A stretch of DNA of 47,352 nucleotides from an uncultured Pseudomonadales bacterium (GCA_938091935.1 CALKNV010000058.1:1-47352), one strand, 5' to 3'; positions 17,065 to 26,096 are shown, counted from the stretch's first letter. Notes: generated from the letters alone by a model not told the origin. A program made the numbers and translations.

Positions 17065-18432
17065 CTAGAGGCCGTAGGCCAGTCGAAGTAAATCGATTGG
17101 GTGCACGGTGCCCTGTTCAGTATCCAGGTTGTTTTCGATGTGCTTGCCGGCTACCGGGCAGTCACTTCCGTAGTAGTCAGGCTCTTGTTGCTGGATTTGC
17201 CGCACAATAGGGCGGGCAATTTTGTTGGCGAACTGCAGCGTCTCTGACTTCACACCATAGGTGCCATCGTGACCGGAGCATCTCTCAATGTTCTTGACAC
17301 TGGTGTCCTCAATCAGTTCAAGAATTTGCCTGGTCTTGGGGCCGATATTCTGAACCCGCTGATGGCAGGCAACATGGTAGCTCACATTACCGAGCTTTTG
17401 CTTAAAGTCGGTCTTGAGTTTGCCCGCTTTATGGAGTTTGTGAAGAAACTCAAAGGGATCGTGAAATGCCTTGGCCACCGCCTTGACTTGCTCGTCGTCG
17501 GGAAACATCAGGGGCAGTTCCTGTTTAAACATCAGGACACAGGAGGGCACTGCCGCCATGATGACGTAACCCTGTTGCACCATGTCGTACAGGGCAGGAA
17601 TATTCAGCTCTTTGAGCTTCTTTACAGTGCTGAGGTCACCTAGTTCCAGTTTCGGCATGCCGCAGCAATGCTCCTTGGCTGGCAAGCTCACGGCCACATC
17701 GTTGTGGTTCAAAATCTTGATAATGCTGGCGGCAATATCAGGCTCGTTGTAGTTGCAGTAGCAGGTGGTAAAGAGGGCAACCTTGTTCAGTTCGCCCGAC
17801 GCACTCGGCTCAGACGCAGGCATCTGAGTATTTTGTTGTCCGGCCGCCGGGTCAAAAATGTGCACGGCATTAATCTGGCGGGCAGTCTTGCGCGCATACT
17901 CCGGCAGCTTGGCGTCTTTATGAATACCCAGTGTGCTGTCCAGCATTGAGCGTATGGTGCTGTTCTTGTTGCCACCATTAACCAGCGAATTGATCAATGG
18001 TTTGGAGGCGAGTTTGCCCACCATGTCGGTGCTGGTGATGATGTTGTCCCGAAATTTTGTATCACCCTTTTTGAAGTTGATGGCTTTGGCTCTCAGCATA
18101 AGATGAGGAAAGTCAACGTTCCACTCGTGGGGTGGCACGTAAGGACACTTGGTCAGATAACAGAGATCGCAGAGATAGCACTGATCGACCACGTTGGTGT
18201 AGTCCGCGACCGCGACGCCATCCACTTCCATGGTGTCGCTTTCGTCCACCAAATCAAACAGAGTTGGAAAGGCATTGCAAAGACTCACGCAGCGGCGGCA
18301 GCCATGACAGATGTCGTAAACACGCTCGAGTTCTTTGTTCAGGTCGGCTTCATCCCAGAATTTAGGATCATCCTGATTCAGGGGGTGCCGGGTGGGCGCG
18401 TCGAGGCCGCCTTCTCTACCATGCTCTGCCAT
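17065..18432 (-). CDS. GlpC/HdrD-type Fe-S protein with two CCG domains
   Basis: A 455-residue soluble electron-transfer protein. Two 4Fe-4S motifs are at C42-C45-C48-C52 and C85-C88-C91-C96, the second followed by Pro. Then come two CCG (heterodisulfide-reductase-like) repeats, H-C-C-G-M-P and a later C-H-Q...C-S-G-H-D-G. It resembles GlpC and the HdrD family, which take electrons through Fe-S clusters and often work with a flavoprotein. No flavoprotein is adjacent; its neighbours are rubrerythrin and DUF3501, so it may feed electrons to the rubrerythrin. That role is inferred. AAGGAG lies seven bases before the ATG. Confidence 0.85.
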   Translation of the reverse strand: MAEHGREGGLDAPTRHPLNQDDPKFWDEADLNKELERVYDICHGCRRCVSLCNAFPTLFDLVDESDTMEVDGVAVADYTNVVDQCYLCDLCYLTKCPYVPPHEWNVDFPHLMLRAKAINFKKGDTKFRDNIITSTDMVGKLASKPLINSLVNGGNKNSTIRSMLDSTLGIHKDAKLPEYARKTARQINAVHIFDPAAGQQNTQMPASEPSASGELNKVALFTTCYCNYNEPDIAASIIKILNHNDVAVSLPAKEHCCGMPKLELGDLSTVKKLKELNIPALYDMVQQGYVIMAAVPSCVLMFKQELPLMFPDDEQVKAVAKAFHDPFEFLHKLHKAGKLKTDFKQKLGNVSYHVACHQRVQNIGPKTRQILELIEDTSVKNIERCSGHDGTYGVKSETLQFANKIARPIVRQIQQQEPDYYGSDCPVAGKHIENNLDTEQGTVHPIDLLRLAYGL

Positions 18433-18467
18433 GGAAGGTCTCCTTGCTGCTGGTATGCGGGAAAGGG

Positions 18468-18494
18468 CCCTCTGCGCCGATCCGGAGCAGAGGG
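18468..18494 (-). other. Hairpin between the rubrerythrin and Fe-S protein genes
   Basis: CCCTCTGC (18468-18475) pairs perfectly with GCAGAGGG (18487-18494). No T-run follows on the minus strand, so it is more likely an RNA-stabilising element or attenuator than a full terminator. It would let rubrerythrin be made in larger amounts than the downstream genes. Confidence 0.4.
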
Positions 18495-18504
18495 TGGGTC
18501 TGGA

Positions 18505-18924
18505 TTAGTCGTCCAGTGCGTCTAAGGCTTTCTGGAAGCGATTCGCGTGAGAGCGCTCGGCCTTGGCAAGGGTTTCCATCCAGTCAGCAATTTCTTCGAA
18601 ACCTTCGTCTCTGGCATCTTTTGCCATGCCCGGATACATGTCGGTGTATTCATGGGTTTCACCGGCAACCGCAGACTTCAGATTGTCCTCGGTGCTGCCA
18701 ATCGGCATGCCCGTGGCGGGATCGCCGACTTCTTCAAGATACTCCAGGTGACCGTGGGCATGGCCGGTCTCACCTTCCGCAGTAGAGCGGAACAAGGCAG
18801 ACACGTCGTTATAACCCTCGACATCTGCTTTCTGGGCGAAGTACAGGTAGCGGCGGTTGGCTTGGGACTCACCAGCAAAGGCGGCTTTCAAGTTTTCTTC
18901 GGTCTTGGATCCTTTCAGCGACAT
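18505..18924 (-). CDS. Rubrerythrin without rubredoxin domain
   Basis: A 139-residue ferritin-like di-iron protein. The four-helix di-iron ligands are visible in order: E-S-Q-A-N-R-R-Y, E-G-E-T-G-H-A-H, E-T-H-E-Y and A-E-R-S-H-A-N-R-F. The C-terminal rubredoxin-type Cys pairs of classical rubrerythrin are absent, so electrons must come from another protein; the Fe-S protein encoded next is a candidate. Rubrerythrins reduce hydrogen peroxide to water in the cytoplasm. The divergent oxyR supports peroxide control. Confidence 0.9.
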   Translation of the reverse strand: MSLKGSKTEENLKAAFAGESQANRRYLYFAQKADVEGYNDVSALFRSTAEGETGHAHGHLEYLEEVGDPATGMPIGSTEDNLKSAVAGETHEYTDMYPGMAKDARDEGFEEIADWMETLAKAERSHANRFQKALDALDD

Positions 18925-18966
18925 AGTATTTCTCCCGTCGGTTTTAGTTTGTGCCGTGAACTTACA

Positions 18967-19000
18967 CTATCTCTAAGCTAGTTGTAATACCTGTAGATAG
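18967..19000. promoter_or_regulatory. Inverted repeat in the oxyR/rubrerythrin intergenic region
   Basis: CTATCT (18967-18972) faces AGATAG (18995-19000), giving ATAG/CTAT words like the half-sites of the OxyR consensus within a 170-base divergent promoter region. The spacing does not match the full four-element OxyR site, so this is only a candidate for control of rubrerythrin and oxyR. Confidence 0.35.
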
Positions 19001-19094
19001 TTCAATTGAATGCAAATGTATGGCGATTGAGTAATCAAATCCAATCGATTTTCTTAATGTGTTGATCGTTTTTTTCGATTAACATCCTGACACC

Positions 19095-20006
19095 ATGATG
19101 CCTTCTCTCAAGCAACTCCGATATATCTGTGCCGTCGCCGAACATAAGCACTTCAGCAAGGCTGCCGAGGCATGTCACGTTACCCAATCGACCCTCAGTG
19201 CAGCAATCCAGGAACTGGAATCTCAGCTTGGCGTCGTGATTTTTGAGCGCAATAAAAAGAGCGTCCTGATTACGCCCCTCGGCGCGCGATTGCTGCATCA
19301 GGCTCGACTGATTCTTGGTAACGTGGAGGACTTTGTTGGCCTTGCCAAGTCCCATGACGAGGCACTGACCGGCGAAATCAGGCTGGGCGTGATTCCGACG
19401 ATTGGGCCCTTTATGCTGCCGCACCTACTCGCTGAGCTCAGGAAAAGCTATCCGAAACTCAAGCTCTATTTAAAAGAAGCGCTGAGCGCTCAGCTATTGC
19501 AGCAGCTGCAAGAAGGCAAGCTGGATCTGGCAATTCTGGCTTTCCCCTATGCGATGCCAGATATGGAAACTCTGAGCCTGTTTCGGGATGAGTTTGTGCT
19601 GTGCTTACCTCCCGGTCATCAGTTGGAGAAATTCAAACAAGTGAAGCAACAGCAGCTGCAAGGGGAAAGCCTACTGTTGCTGGAAGAGGGGCATTGCTTA
19701 CGTGATCATGCTCTCGAGGCGTGCAAACTGGAAAGCGCCGATACTGACCTTGTGTATCAGGGCACCAGTTTGCATACCCTGGTTCAGATGGTTGCAAATG
19801 GCCTCGGAGTCACGCTGCTGCCGGCGATTTCGGTCGCGGGTGATGTCTTGGGCGACACCCATCTAAAAATCAAAGAATTCAATAATGAAAACGTATCCAG
19901 AGAGATTGGTATGGCCTGGCGCAAGTCTGATCCGCGGCGAGAAGAGTACCTGCTGCTGGCAGATTTTGTGAAAGAGAATACACCTGGCGCTAAGCCGCTT
20001 GCATAA
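19095..20006 (+). CDS. oxyR: OxyR, peroxide-sensing LysR-type regulator
   Basis: A 303-residue LysR-type regulator: N-terminal winged helix (residues 1-60, F-S-K-A-A-E-A-C-H-V-T-Q-S-T-L-S) and a periplasmic-binding-like sensor domain. Cys201 in G-H-C-L-R-D and Cys210 in L-E-A-C-K are nine residues apart, as are the redox pair C199/C208 of Escherichia coli OxyR, and the motif around them is conserved. Peroxide oxidises the pair to a disulfide and the tetramer then activates defence genes. It is divergent from rubrerythrin. Its last 17 bases overlap the end of the convergent glycosylase gene. Confidence 0.93.
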   Translation: MMPSLKQLRYICAVAEHKHFSKAAEACHVTQSTLSAAIQELESQLGVVIFERNKKSVLITPLGARLLHQARLILGNVEDFVGLAKSHDEALTGEIRLGVIPTIGPFMLPHLLAELRKSYPKLKLYLKEALSAQLLQQLQEGKLDLAILAFPYAMPDMETLSLFRDEFVLCLPPGHQLEKFKQVKQQQLQGESLLLLEEGHCLRDHALEACKLESADTDLVYQGTSLHTLVQMVANGLGVTLLPAISVAGDVLGDTHLKIKEFNNENVSREIGMAWRKSDPRREEYLLLADFVKENTPGAKPLA

Positions 20007-20586
20007 TTGCCCGCACCCTGTCCTGAAGAGCCGGTACGACTTTTTTTTCAAACCAGGGGTTTCGTCTTAACCATAATTGATTGCGCGGGGAAGGGTGAGG
20101 AATTACAAACTGCGACGGCGCGTAGTTACGCCAATTCTCGACTGTATTTGTGAGCCGGGTTGGTGCATCAGCTAAATAATGCCGTTGTGCATAGAGTCCA
20201 ATTAGAAGTGTGCATTCGATATTCTGTAGATGCTGAAGAATCTGGTGATGCCAGGTGGGCGCGCAGACTGGCATTGGTGGCAGGTCTCCTGACTTGCCCC
20301 TGCCCGGGTAGCAAAATCCCATAGGCACGATTGCGACCAGGCTCGGATCATAAAATTCAGCGTCAGTGAGTCCCATCCACGCGCGCAGCCGAGAGCCACT
20401 GGCATCATCCCAGGGTATGCCAGATGCGTGTACTTTCGACCCTGGTGCCTGGCCTATTATCAGCAGCCTGGCTCTGGATGTGCCGCGCAGTACCGGGCGA
20501 GGTTCGGGGATCTGACCTTCGCAAATTCTGCATACTGCAATCTCTGCCAAGAGCTGTTCGAGATCTGAAACAATGACTTCAGCCAT
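19990..20586 (-). CDS. Uracil-DNA glycosylase-superfamily protein
   Basis: A 198-residue protein with the fold motifs of the COG1573-type uracil-DNA glycosylase group: I-I-G-Q-A-P-G-S-K-V-H with G-I-P-W-D-D-A-S-G as the first loop, and H-P-S-P-R-N as the second active-site loop. N-terminal C-R-I-C recalls the Fe-S ligands of family 4 enzymes, but the remaining Cys are not in the usual positions, so a cluster is doubtful. Family enzymes remove uracil from DNA; this subgroup is often annotated without proof of activity. It is convergent with oxyR and divergent from the metallophosphoesterase. Confidence 0.8.
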   Translation of the reverse strand: MAEVIVSDLEQLLAEIAVCRICEGQIPEPRPVLRGTSRARLLIIGQAPGSKVHASGIPWDDASGSRLRAWMGLTDAEFYDPSLVAIVPMGFCYPGRGKSGDLPPMPVCAPTWHHQILQHLQNIECTLLIGLYAQRHYLADAPTRLTNTVENWRNYAPSQFVIPHPSPRNQLWLRRNPWFEKKVVPALQDRVRAIMQAA

Positions 20587-20611
20587 GACTCCATTATAGT
20601 CTTAATCTGTA

Positions 20612-21439
20612 ATGAGAATTTTTACCGTTTCCGATCTGCATGTCGATTACCCTGAGAACCTCAAATGGGTGCTTGCGCTGCCGTCTGATGAATTTTCACA
20701 AGACGTGCTCATTCTCCCTGGCGATGTCAGCGACAGCCTGGAGTTGCTGAAGTCTACTTTCGAGGCCCTTAAGTCCAGGTTTGGGGAAGTGCTGTATGTC
20801 CCGGGCAACCATGAGCTTTGGGTGGACGGCGCAGAATTCGAGTGTTCGCTGGAAAAATTTCATGCTGTTATGGCGCTGTGCCGAGCATCTGGCGTTGAGA
20901 CCAAGGTCTTCTGTGCCGGCAAACTGAGCATCGTGCCGCTGCTGAGCTGGTATGATTTCTCCTTTGGCGAGCCCTGTGCGTATCTAAAGCGCGCCTGGCG
21001 GGACTTCAGAGCCTGCCGCTGGCCGGCCCATCTCCAGACTTCAGCCCAGGTCTGTGAGTTCTTCCTGCAGCGCAATACCGCAGTGCTCGAAACCGTGAAT
21101 GAAAAGATAATAAGCTTTTCTCATTTTTTGCCCCGTATCGATGTGATGCCGTCGCGCATTCCAGAGCACCGGCGCAGGGTCTACCCCGTATTGGGGTCTG
21201 CTGCACTGGATGCACAAGTCAAGCGTTTGAATTCCACCATGCATATTTATGGCCATAGTCACGTCAATCAATCCGTAGTCATTGATGATATTCACTATAT
21301 AAATAATGCCTATGCATACCCCAAGGAGTACCGGATTGCGCGAAAGCGACTGCACTGTGTTTTTGACACAAAGAAGGAAGGGGATTGTTTAATTGATGCA
21401 GTCGCAGCAGGGGGATCGCTAAATCATGGAACTGCCTGA
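20612..21439 (+). CDS. Calcineurin-like metallophosphoesterase
   Basis: A 275-residue cytosolic phosphoesterase. The five di-metal motifs are readable: V-S-D-L-H near residue 7, L-P-G-D-V-S, V-P-G-N-H-E-L-W, F-S-H-F and a late Y-G-H-S-H. The substrate cannot be told from the motifs; family members act on nucleotides, proteins or lipids. The end overlaps the start of the phosphopantetheinyl transferase gene by 14 bases, so the two are co-translated, although no common pathway is obvious. Confidence 0.88.
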   Translation: MRIFTVSDLHVDYPENLKWVLALPSDEFSQDVLILPGDVSDSLELLKSTFEALKSRFGEVLYVPGNHELWVDGAEFECSLEKFHAVMALCRASGVETKVFCAGKLSIVPLLSWYDFSFGEPCAYLKRAWRDFRACRWPAHLQTSAQVCEFFLQRNTAVLETVNEKIISFSHFLPRIDVMPSRIPEHRRRVYPVLGSAALDAQVKRLNSTMHIYGHSHVNQSVVIDDIHYINNAYAYPKEYRIARKRLHCVFDTKKEGDCLIDAVAAGGSLNHGTA

Positions 21440-22193
21440 TGATGCTATTCATATTTGGGTTGTGAAGCAGGCTGATGTGGATGCGTCTGCATTGGAAAGA
21501 CTCGCCTTGGATTGGCTGCAGCTGTCTGACCAGAAGCGCTATGAGCGCTTGTATTTTGATCATCATCGCAGGCAGTTGCTGCTGGGAAAATGGCTGACGC
21601 GAAGCTGTTTGAGTGAGTACGTAGATCGCGATCCTGCAGCCTGGGAGATTCAAACCACGGCCTACGGGAAACCTGAACTGGTGTCCAAGCAATCGGACAG
21701 GCCACTGTGTTTCAATCTGTCCCACAGCGGAGATTGCATGGTGCTGGCTGTGTCTCGACACCCTCAGCTTGGGGTCGACCTGGAAAACGCAAGTCGCAAC
21801 CGCAGAGTAGGAAAAATCGCAGATAGATTTTTCGCACCGACCGAGGTAGCCGCGCTATTGGCTTTGCCGGAAGCGCAACAGCTAGAACGCTTCTATGATC
21901 TCTGGACTCTCAAAGAGGCTTATATTAAGGCTCGAGGTCTTGGTCTTGCTATAGCTCTGGATAGCTTCGCCTTCAGTTTTAAGGAAGATAAAATCAGTTT
22001 GGCTGAGCATGAAATACCCGCCGCCGAGCGGTTGCCCTGGCAGATCTGGCAGTTACTGACAGATTCACCATTCAAGTTGGCGTTGGCTGTTCAGCCAGTA
22101 AATCCAGGGAAAATTTCAGAGTTGCGCTATTTTCAGCGAATCGGCCTGGCTGACAAGCGCGAGAAAGCAATCTCAGTCCTGCGCCAAAGCTAA
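21426..22193 (+). CDS. Sfp-type 4'-phosphopantetheinyl transferase
   Basis: A 255-residue enzyme that moves the phosphopantetheine arm from CoA to a Ser of carrier proteins. The Mg/CoA motif G-V-D-L-E lies at 116-120 and the catalytic W160-T-L-K163-E164-A-Y-I-K168 follows. Length and the pseudo-dimeric layout fit the Sfp/HetI group, which serves polyketide, peptide or fatty-acid carriers. No carrier protein or synthase cluster is in the window except the KAS III-like gene at 9804. It overlaps the upstream phosphoesterase by 14 bases. Confidence 0.9.
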   Translation: MELPDDAIHIWVVKQADVDASALERLALDWLQLSDQKRYERLYFDHHRRQLLLGKWLTRSCLSEYVDRDPAAWEIQTTAYGKPELVSKQSDRPLCFNLSHSGDCMVLAVSRHPQLGVDLENASRNRRVGKIADRFFAPTEVAALLALPEAQQLERFYDLWTLKEAYIKARGLGLAIALDSFAFSFKEDKISLAEHEIPAAERLPWQIWQLLTDSPFKLALAVQPVNPGKISELRYFQRIGLADKREKAISVLRQS

Positions 22194-22240
22194 AAAACAA
22201 AAATCCGCGCACTGTGGGAAATGCCAGCCAGAACGAAGAA

Positions 22241-23539
22241 TTATTCCGGGTCTGCGAAAGGCAATGCTTCCTGCCGGTCTGCTTCCCACATCTTCACGGT
22301 GCGTAAAACATTGTCCTTAACCTGCAGAATTTCTGCATAGTAGCCATCAAGCTTTATGCCGACCACGGAGTCGGGAATTGACTGCAAGATCTCCATCAGC
22401 AGTCCGTTCAGGGTGTTGGCAGATTCCGAATCCAGATCCCATGACAGAATCCGATTTATGTCGCGAATGCTGGTGCTACCATCAATCAGGTAGCTACCGT
22501 CCTTCTGGGCATGAATATCCTTGCTGCTGTCCGCCAGATCAGTGGTGAACTCGCCTACGATTTCTTCCAGGATATCTTCAAGAGTCACGATGCCTTTGAC
22601 TGCTCCGAACTCGTCGACAACTACAGCCATGCGCAGTTTCTTGCTCTGGAAATTGAAGAGCTGGGTGTGCAGGGGCGTGGTTTCAGGGATGAAGTAGGGC
22701 TCAATTGTTTCCTGAACGATGGATGCCTTGTTCAAGTTCTCAATCTTTATGAGTCGCCCAGCGCTGCGCATGTGGAGGATACCGATAATACTGTTGATGT
22801 CCTTTTTGAAGACTGGCAGACGCGTATGTTGCGCGCTGGCGATCTGCTCGACCATGTCCTCGACATCGTCTTCAATATCCAAGCCCTGAACTTCATTGCG
22901 GGGCACCATGATCTCATCGACCTGGGTTTTTTCCAGATCCAGGATGTTGAGCAGCATACCCTGGTGCTTTTTCGGTAGCCTACTCTCTGACTCATATACT
23001 ACAGTGCGCAGCTCCTCCTGGTTGAGCTGCTGGTCATTAGCATCTCCCTGCGGGTGAAAGCCCAGGAGCCTGACCAGACTATTGGACACAGTATTGACCA
23101 CCCAAACCACTGGATAGAGCACCTTCAGCAGGAAGCCCAATAGCAAGCTGGAAGGGTAAGCAATCTTTTCAGGATAAAGTGCGGCGATTGTCTTTGGAGT
23201 TACCTCCGCGAATATCAAAACTATCAGCGTCAAAACAACCGCGGTTGCTATAGGTGCCGGTTCTCCCAGTAATATGATCGCAATTGAAGTGGCAATGGAA
23301 GCCGCCAGAAAATTAACAAAGTTATTACCAATCAGGATGACGCCAATCAGCTTGTCAGGCTTTTCCAGCAGGCGGCTGGCGCGAACTGCACCCGGGTGGT
23401 TGCTGCGGCGTAGATGATTCATACGATATCGATTGAGGCTCATCATGCCCGTCTCGGAACTGGAGAAATACGCCGATGCCAGAATCAGTGCGAGGAATGA
23501 AAGCAGCAGGGTGCTTAATGAAACATCGTCAGCAGTCAT
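22241..23539 (-). CDS. CNNM/CorC-type membrane protein with CBS pair
   Basis: A 432-residue inner-membrane protein. An N-terminal DUF21/CNNM domain with about four helices (from L-L-L-S-F-L-A-L-I-L-A near residue 12, including S-S-S-E-T-G-M-M-S-L-N and F-A-E-V-T-P-K-T-I-A) is followed by a CBS pair (M-V-P-R-N-E-V; V-V-V-D-E-F-G-A-V-K-G-I-V-T-L-E-D) and a CorC/HlyC C-terminal domain. The family takes part in Mg2+/Co2+ export or homeostasis. The frame is open 42 codons further upstream, but that part overlaps the neighbouring gene and lacks family features, so ATG at 23539 is preferred; no clear binding site precedes it. The order CorC-CcsA-like-ffh is common in gammaproteobacteria. Confidence 0.87.
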   Translation of the reverse strand: MTADDVSLSTLLLSFLALILASAYFSSSETGMMSLNRYRMNHLRRSNHPGAVRASRLLEKPDKLIGVILIGNNFVNFLAASIATSIAIILLGEPAPIATAVVLTLIVLIFAEVTPKTIAALYPEKIAYPSSLLLGFLLKVLYPVVWVVNTVSNSLVRLLGFHPQGDANDQQLNQEELRTVVYESESRLPKKHQGMLLNILDLEKTQVDEIMVPRNEVQGLDIEDDVEDMVEQIASAQHTRLPVFKKDINSIIGILHMRSAGRLIKIENLNKASIVQETIEPYFIPETTPLHTQLFNFQSKKLRMAVVVDEFGAVKGIVTLEDILEEIVGEFTTDLADSSKDIHAQKDGSYLIDGSTSIRDINRILSWDLDSESANTLNGLLMEILQSIPDSVVGIKLDGYYAEILQVKDNVLRTVKMWEADRQEALPFADPE

Positions 23540-23618
23540 GGGCCGTTGTATGGAAATCTTGGCATTGATGGGTTGGTATGAAGTAGGAGAAACAAGGCTT
23601 ATCGCTGTACTTGATGAT

Positions 23619-24425
23619 TCAACTGATGATGAATTCCAGCGCAAACTTGGAGCCATAGAAGCCAACCAGCAGCAGGCCGAACCCTGACAGTGTGCCCCTG
23701 ATGGCCGTCACGCCGCGCCAACCCAATTGGTAGCGCCCCCACAGGAGCACGGCAAATACCATCCAGGCAAGAATGGAGAAGAAGCTCTTGTGAATCACAC
23801 CATCCCGCCCCCAGATATCGCTGATGAAAACAATGCCGGCAACAATGCCCAAAGAGAGTAACAGCTGGCCTACCCAGAGTAGTTCAAACAGAAATACTTC
23901 CATGTCCTGCAGCGGCGGAAATCGGCGCAACAAGCCACCGGCATGGCCGTGCTTGAGCTGATAGTTCTGATAGGCCAGGAAGCCTGCCTGCATTGCTGCG
24001 ATGGTAATGAAGCTATAGGCTAGAATGGAAATAAGAACATGGCTTGCCATGCCTGCGCTAAGGCTGGTAGGTGGATAGCTGCTGTCTACGCTGAGGGACA
24101 TGATGATGGAAATCACGGCCAGCGGAAACAATCCAAGAAAAAGGTTTTCCAGAGGTTTGCGTATACTGCTTACTAACACTAGTGCAGAAATCGAAACAGC
24201 AATGAGAGTGCTAATCTGTACCACGCCAAAATGGTAGCCAGTCGGAGAACTGATAACCCTGGCAGCGCTGATAGCATGTGCGATCACCGCGAGAGTGCCG
24301 GCAATGAAAACGTACTGCCGCATCCTGCCTGCGCTGTTAGCGCGGGCCAGATTGATCAGTTGCAGGGTAAATCCCGCCAGGTAGAACCCGATCGCGAAAA
24401 TGCCTGAAATAATAGTAAGTTGCAT
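23619..24425 (-). CDS. CcsA/YpjD-type cytochrome c assembly family membrane protein
   Basis: A 268-residue inner-membrane protein with about eight hydrophobic segments. It resembles the YpjD members of the CcsA/CcmC heme-handling family: M-A-S-H-V-L-I-S-I-L-A-Y-S and V-I-H-K-S-F-F-S-I-L-A-W carry conserved His. The tryptophan-rich WWD motif of true heme exporters is not obvious, so heme binding is not assured. It is divergent from ffh, as in Pseudomonas. Confidence 0.83.
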   Translation of the reverse strand: MQLTIISGIFAIGFYLAGFTLQLINLARANSAGRMRQYVFIAGTLAVIAHAISAARVISSPTGYHFGVVQISTLIAVSISALVLVSSIRKPLENLFLGLFPLAVISIIMSLSVDSSYPPTSLSAGMASHVLISILAYSFITIAAMQAGFLAYQNYQLKHGHAGGLLRRFPPLQDMEVFLFELLWVGQLLLSLGIVAGIVFISDIWGRDGVIHKSFFSILAWMVFAVLLWGRYQLGWRGVTAIRGTLSGFGLLLVGFYGSKFALEFIIS

Positions 24426-24499
24426 GGTTGCTTAATTGCTGAAAACAGGCCAGAGTTTCGCATAAGTACTCTATATGTACCATAGTGCTCGCAGGCCTT

Positions 24500-24528
24500 T
24501 TTCACGCTCGCAGGAATTTCGCTATAAT
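24500..24528 (+). promoter_or_regulatory. Probable sigma-70 promoter of ffh
   Basis: TATAAT at 24523-24528 is a perfect -10. TTTCAC at 24500-24505 is a fair -35 with 17-base spacing. It lies about 75 bases before the ffh GTG. Confidence 0.55.
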
Positions 24529-24602
24529 CCCCGCTCACTCGCCATGAGTAGTATGATCCCAGCTCAATCTGCATTTCGACTTATTAACCCATAGGTGGAC
24601 CC

Positions 24603-26003
24603 GTGTTTGAAAATTTAACCGAGCGCTTAAGCGGCACGTTCAGAAAACTCAGCGGCAAGGCCACTCTTACTGAAAATAATATTCAGGATGCCTTGCGTGA
24701 AGTTCGCCGCGCCTTGTTGGAGGCCGATGTTGCGCTGCCGGTGGTGAAGGATTTCATCGATCGGGTCAGCAACCGCGCCGTAGGCCAGGAAGTCTCAAAG
24801 AGCCTTACTCCGGGCCAGGCCTTTATCAAAGTTGTCCAGGCTGAGATGCAGGCCATCATGGGTTCGGCCAATTCAGAGTTAAACCTGAAGTCGGTGCCCC
24901 CAGCTGTAGTGCTCATGGCGGGACTCCAGGGTGCAGGTAAAACCACTACCGTGGCCAAATTGGCCAGGCTGCTCAAGACGAAAGAGCAGAAGAAAGTCAT
25001 GGTGGTCAGTGCCGACGTATACAGGCCGGCGGCGATCAAACAACTTGAAACACTCGCCAGCGACATAGGGGTGGAATTCTTCGCCTCTGACGCGAGTCAA
25101 ATGCCCACGGCCATTGCCGATGCAGCTCTGCGCGAGGCGCGCAAGCAGTTTGTTGATGTGCTGCTGGTGGATACCGCGGGACGTCTCGCCATTGATCAGC
25201 AGATGATGGAAGAAATCGCGGCATTGCACGCCCAGCTCGCGCCCGTGGAAACCCTGTTCGTGGTAGACGCTATGACAGGTCAGGATGCAGCCAATACGGC
25301 GAAGGCTTTCAATGATGCTCTGCCTCTCACTGGGGTCGTGCTGACCAAGGCGGATGGTGATGCCAGGGGTGGTGCCGCGTTGTCAGTTCGCCATATCACC
25401 GGCAAGCCCATTAAATTTATCGGGGTAGGGGAAAAAACTGATGCCCTTGAACCATTCTACCCAGACCGAATCGCCTCTCGCATTCTCGGCATGGGAGATG
25501 TGCTGTCTCTGATTGAAGAGGCAGAACAAAAAGTCGATAAGAAGAAGGCCGAGCGCCTGGCCCGCAAGATCAAGAAGGGCAAAGGGTTTGACCTGGAAGA
25601 TTTCAAAGAGCAGCTCACGCAAATGCAAAACATGGGTGGAGTCGCCAGCATCATGGACAAGATGCCGGGGATGGGCGCAATGCCGCCTGGCGCGGCAAAC
25701 ATGGTTGATGACTCCCAGTTTCGTCGCATGGAAGCCATTATCAACTCCATGACCATGCGTGAGCGAGTCAATCCGGACATTCTGAATGGGTCCCGCAAGC
25801 GCCGCATTACCCAGGGATCCGGCACCCAGATTCAGGATCTGAACCGACTGCTGAAACAGCACAAGCAGATGCAGAAGGTCATGAAGAAGATGAAAGGTGG
25901 AGGAATGGCCAATATGATGCGTGGTCTCGGCGGTATGCAGGGTAAAATGGGCCCAGGTGGCATGCCCGGAATGCCGCCTGGGGGCAAATTTCCCCGGTTC
26001 TAG
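24603..26003 (+). CDS. ffh: Signal recognition particle GTPase Ffh
   Basis: A 466-residue SRP54 protein that, with 4.5S RNA, brings ribosomes making inner-membrane proteins to FtsY. The N domain (1-about 90) is followed by the G domain with G-L-Q-G-A-G-K-T-T-T, D-T-A-G-R and T-K-A-D-G-D-A-R-G-G. The Met-rich M domain (from about 325) ends in a flexible G-G-M/G-P-G-G-M tail. It begins with GTG, supported by the typical N-terminus F-E-N-L-T-E-R-L. rpsP follows 167 bases on. Confidence 0.97.
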   Translation: MFENLTERLSGTFRKLSGKATLTENNIQDALREVRRALLEADVALPVVKDFIDRVSNRAVGQEVSKSLTPGQAFIKVVQAEMQAIMGSANSELNLKSVPPAVVLMAGLQGAGKTTTVAKLARLLKTKEQKKVMVVSADVYRPAAIKQLETLASDIGVEFFASDASQMPTAIADAALREARKQFVDVLLVDTAGRLAIDQQMMEEIAALHAQLAPVETLFVVDAMTGQDAANTAKAFNDALPLTGVVLTKADGDARGGAALSVRHITGKPIKFIGVGEKTDALEPFYPDRIASRILGMGDVLSLIEEAEQKVDKKKAERLARKIKKGKGFDLEDFKEQLTQMQNMGGVASIMDKMPGMGAMPPGAANMVDDSQFRRMEAIINSMTMRERVNPDILNGSRKRRITQGSGTQIQDLNRLLKQHKQMQKVMKKMKGGGMANMMRGLGGMQGKMGPGGMPGMPPGGKFPRF

Positions 26004-26067
26004 GTTGAAACCAGCGGCGTCAAAGCCCCAGTTTTACTGCCTTTCCGCGCTTCCAATACAGGCTCAA

Positions 26068-26096
26068 TTGACATAGAATACCCGCCTTTTTATCCC
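26068..26096 (+). promoter_or_regulatory. Possible promoter of the rpsP operon
   Basis: A perfect -35 TTGACA (26068-26073) is 17 bases from a poor -10 TATCCC (26091-26096). It sits in the ffh-rpsP gap, 75 bases before the rpsP start. Confidence 0.35.
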
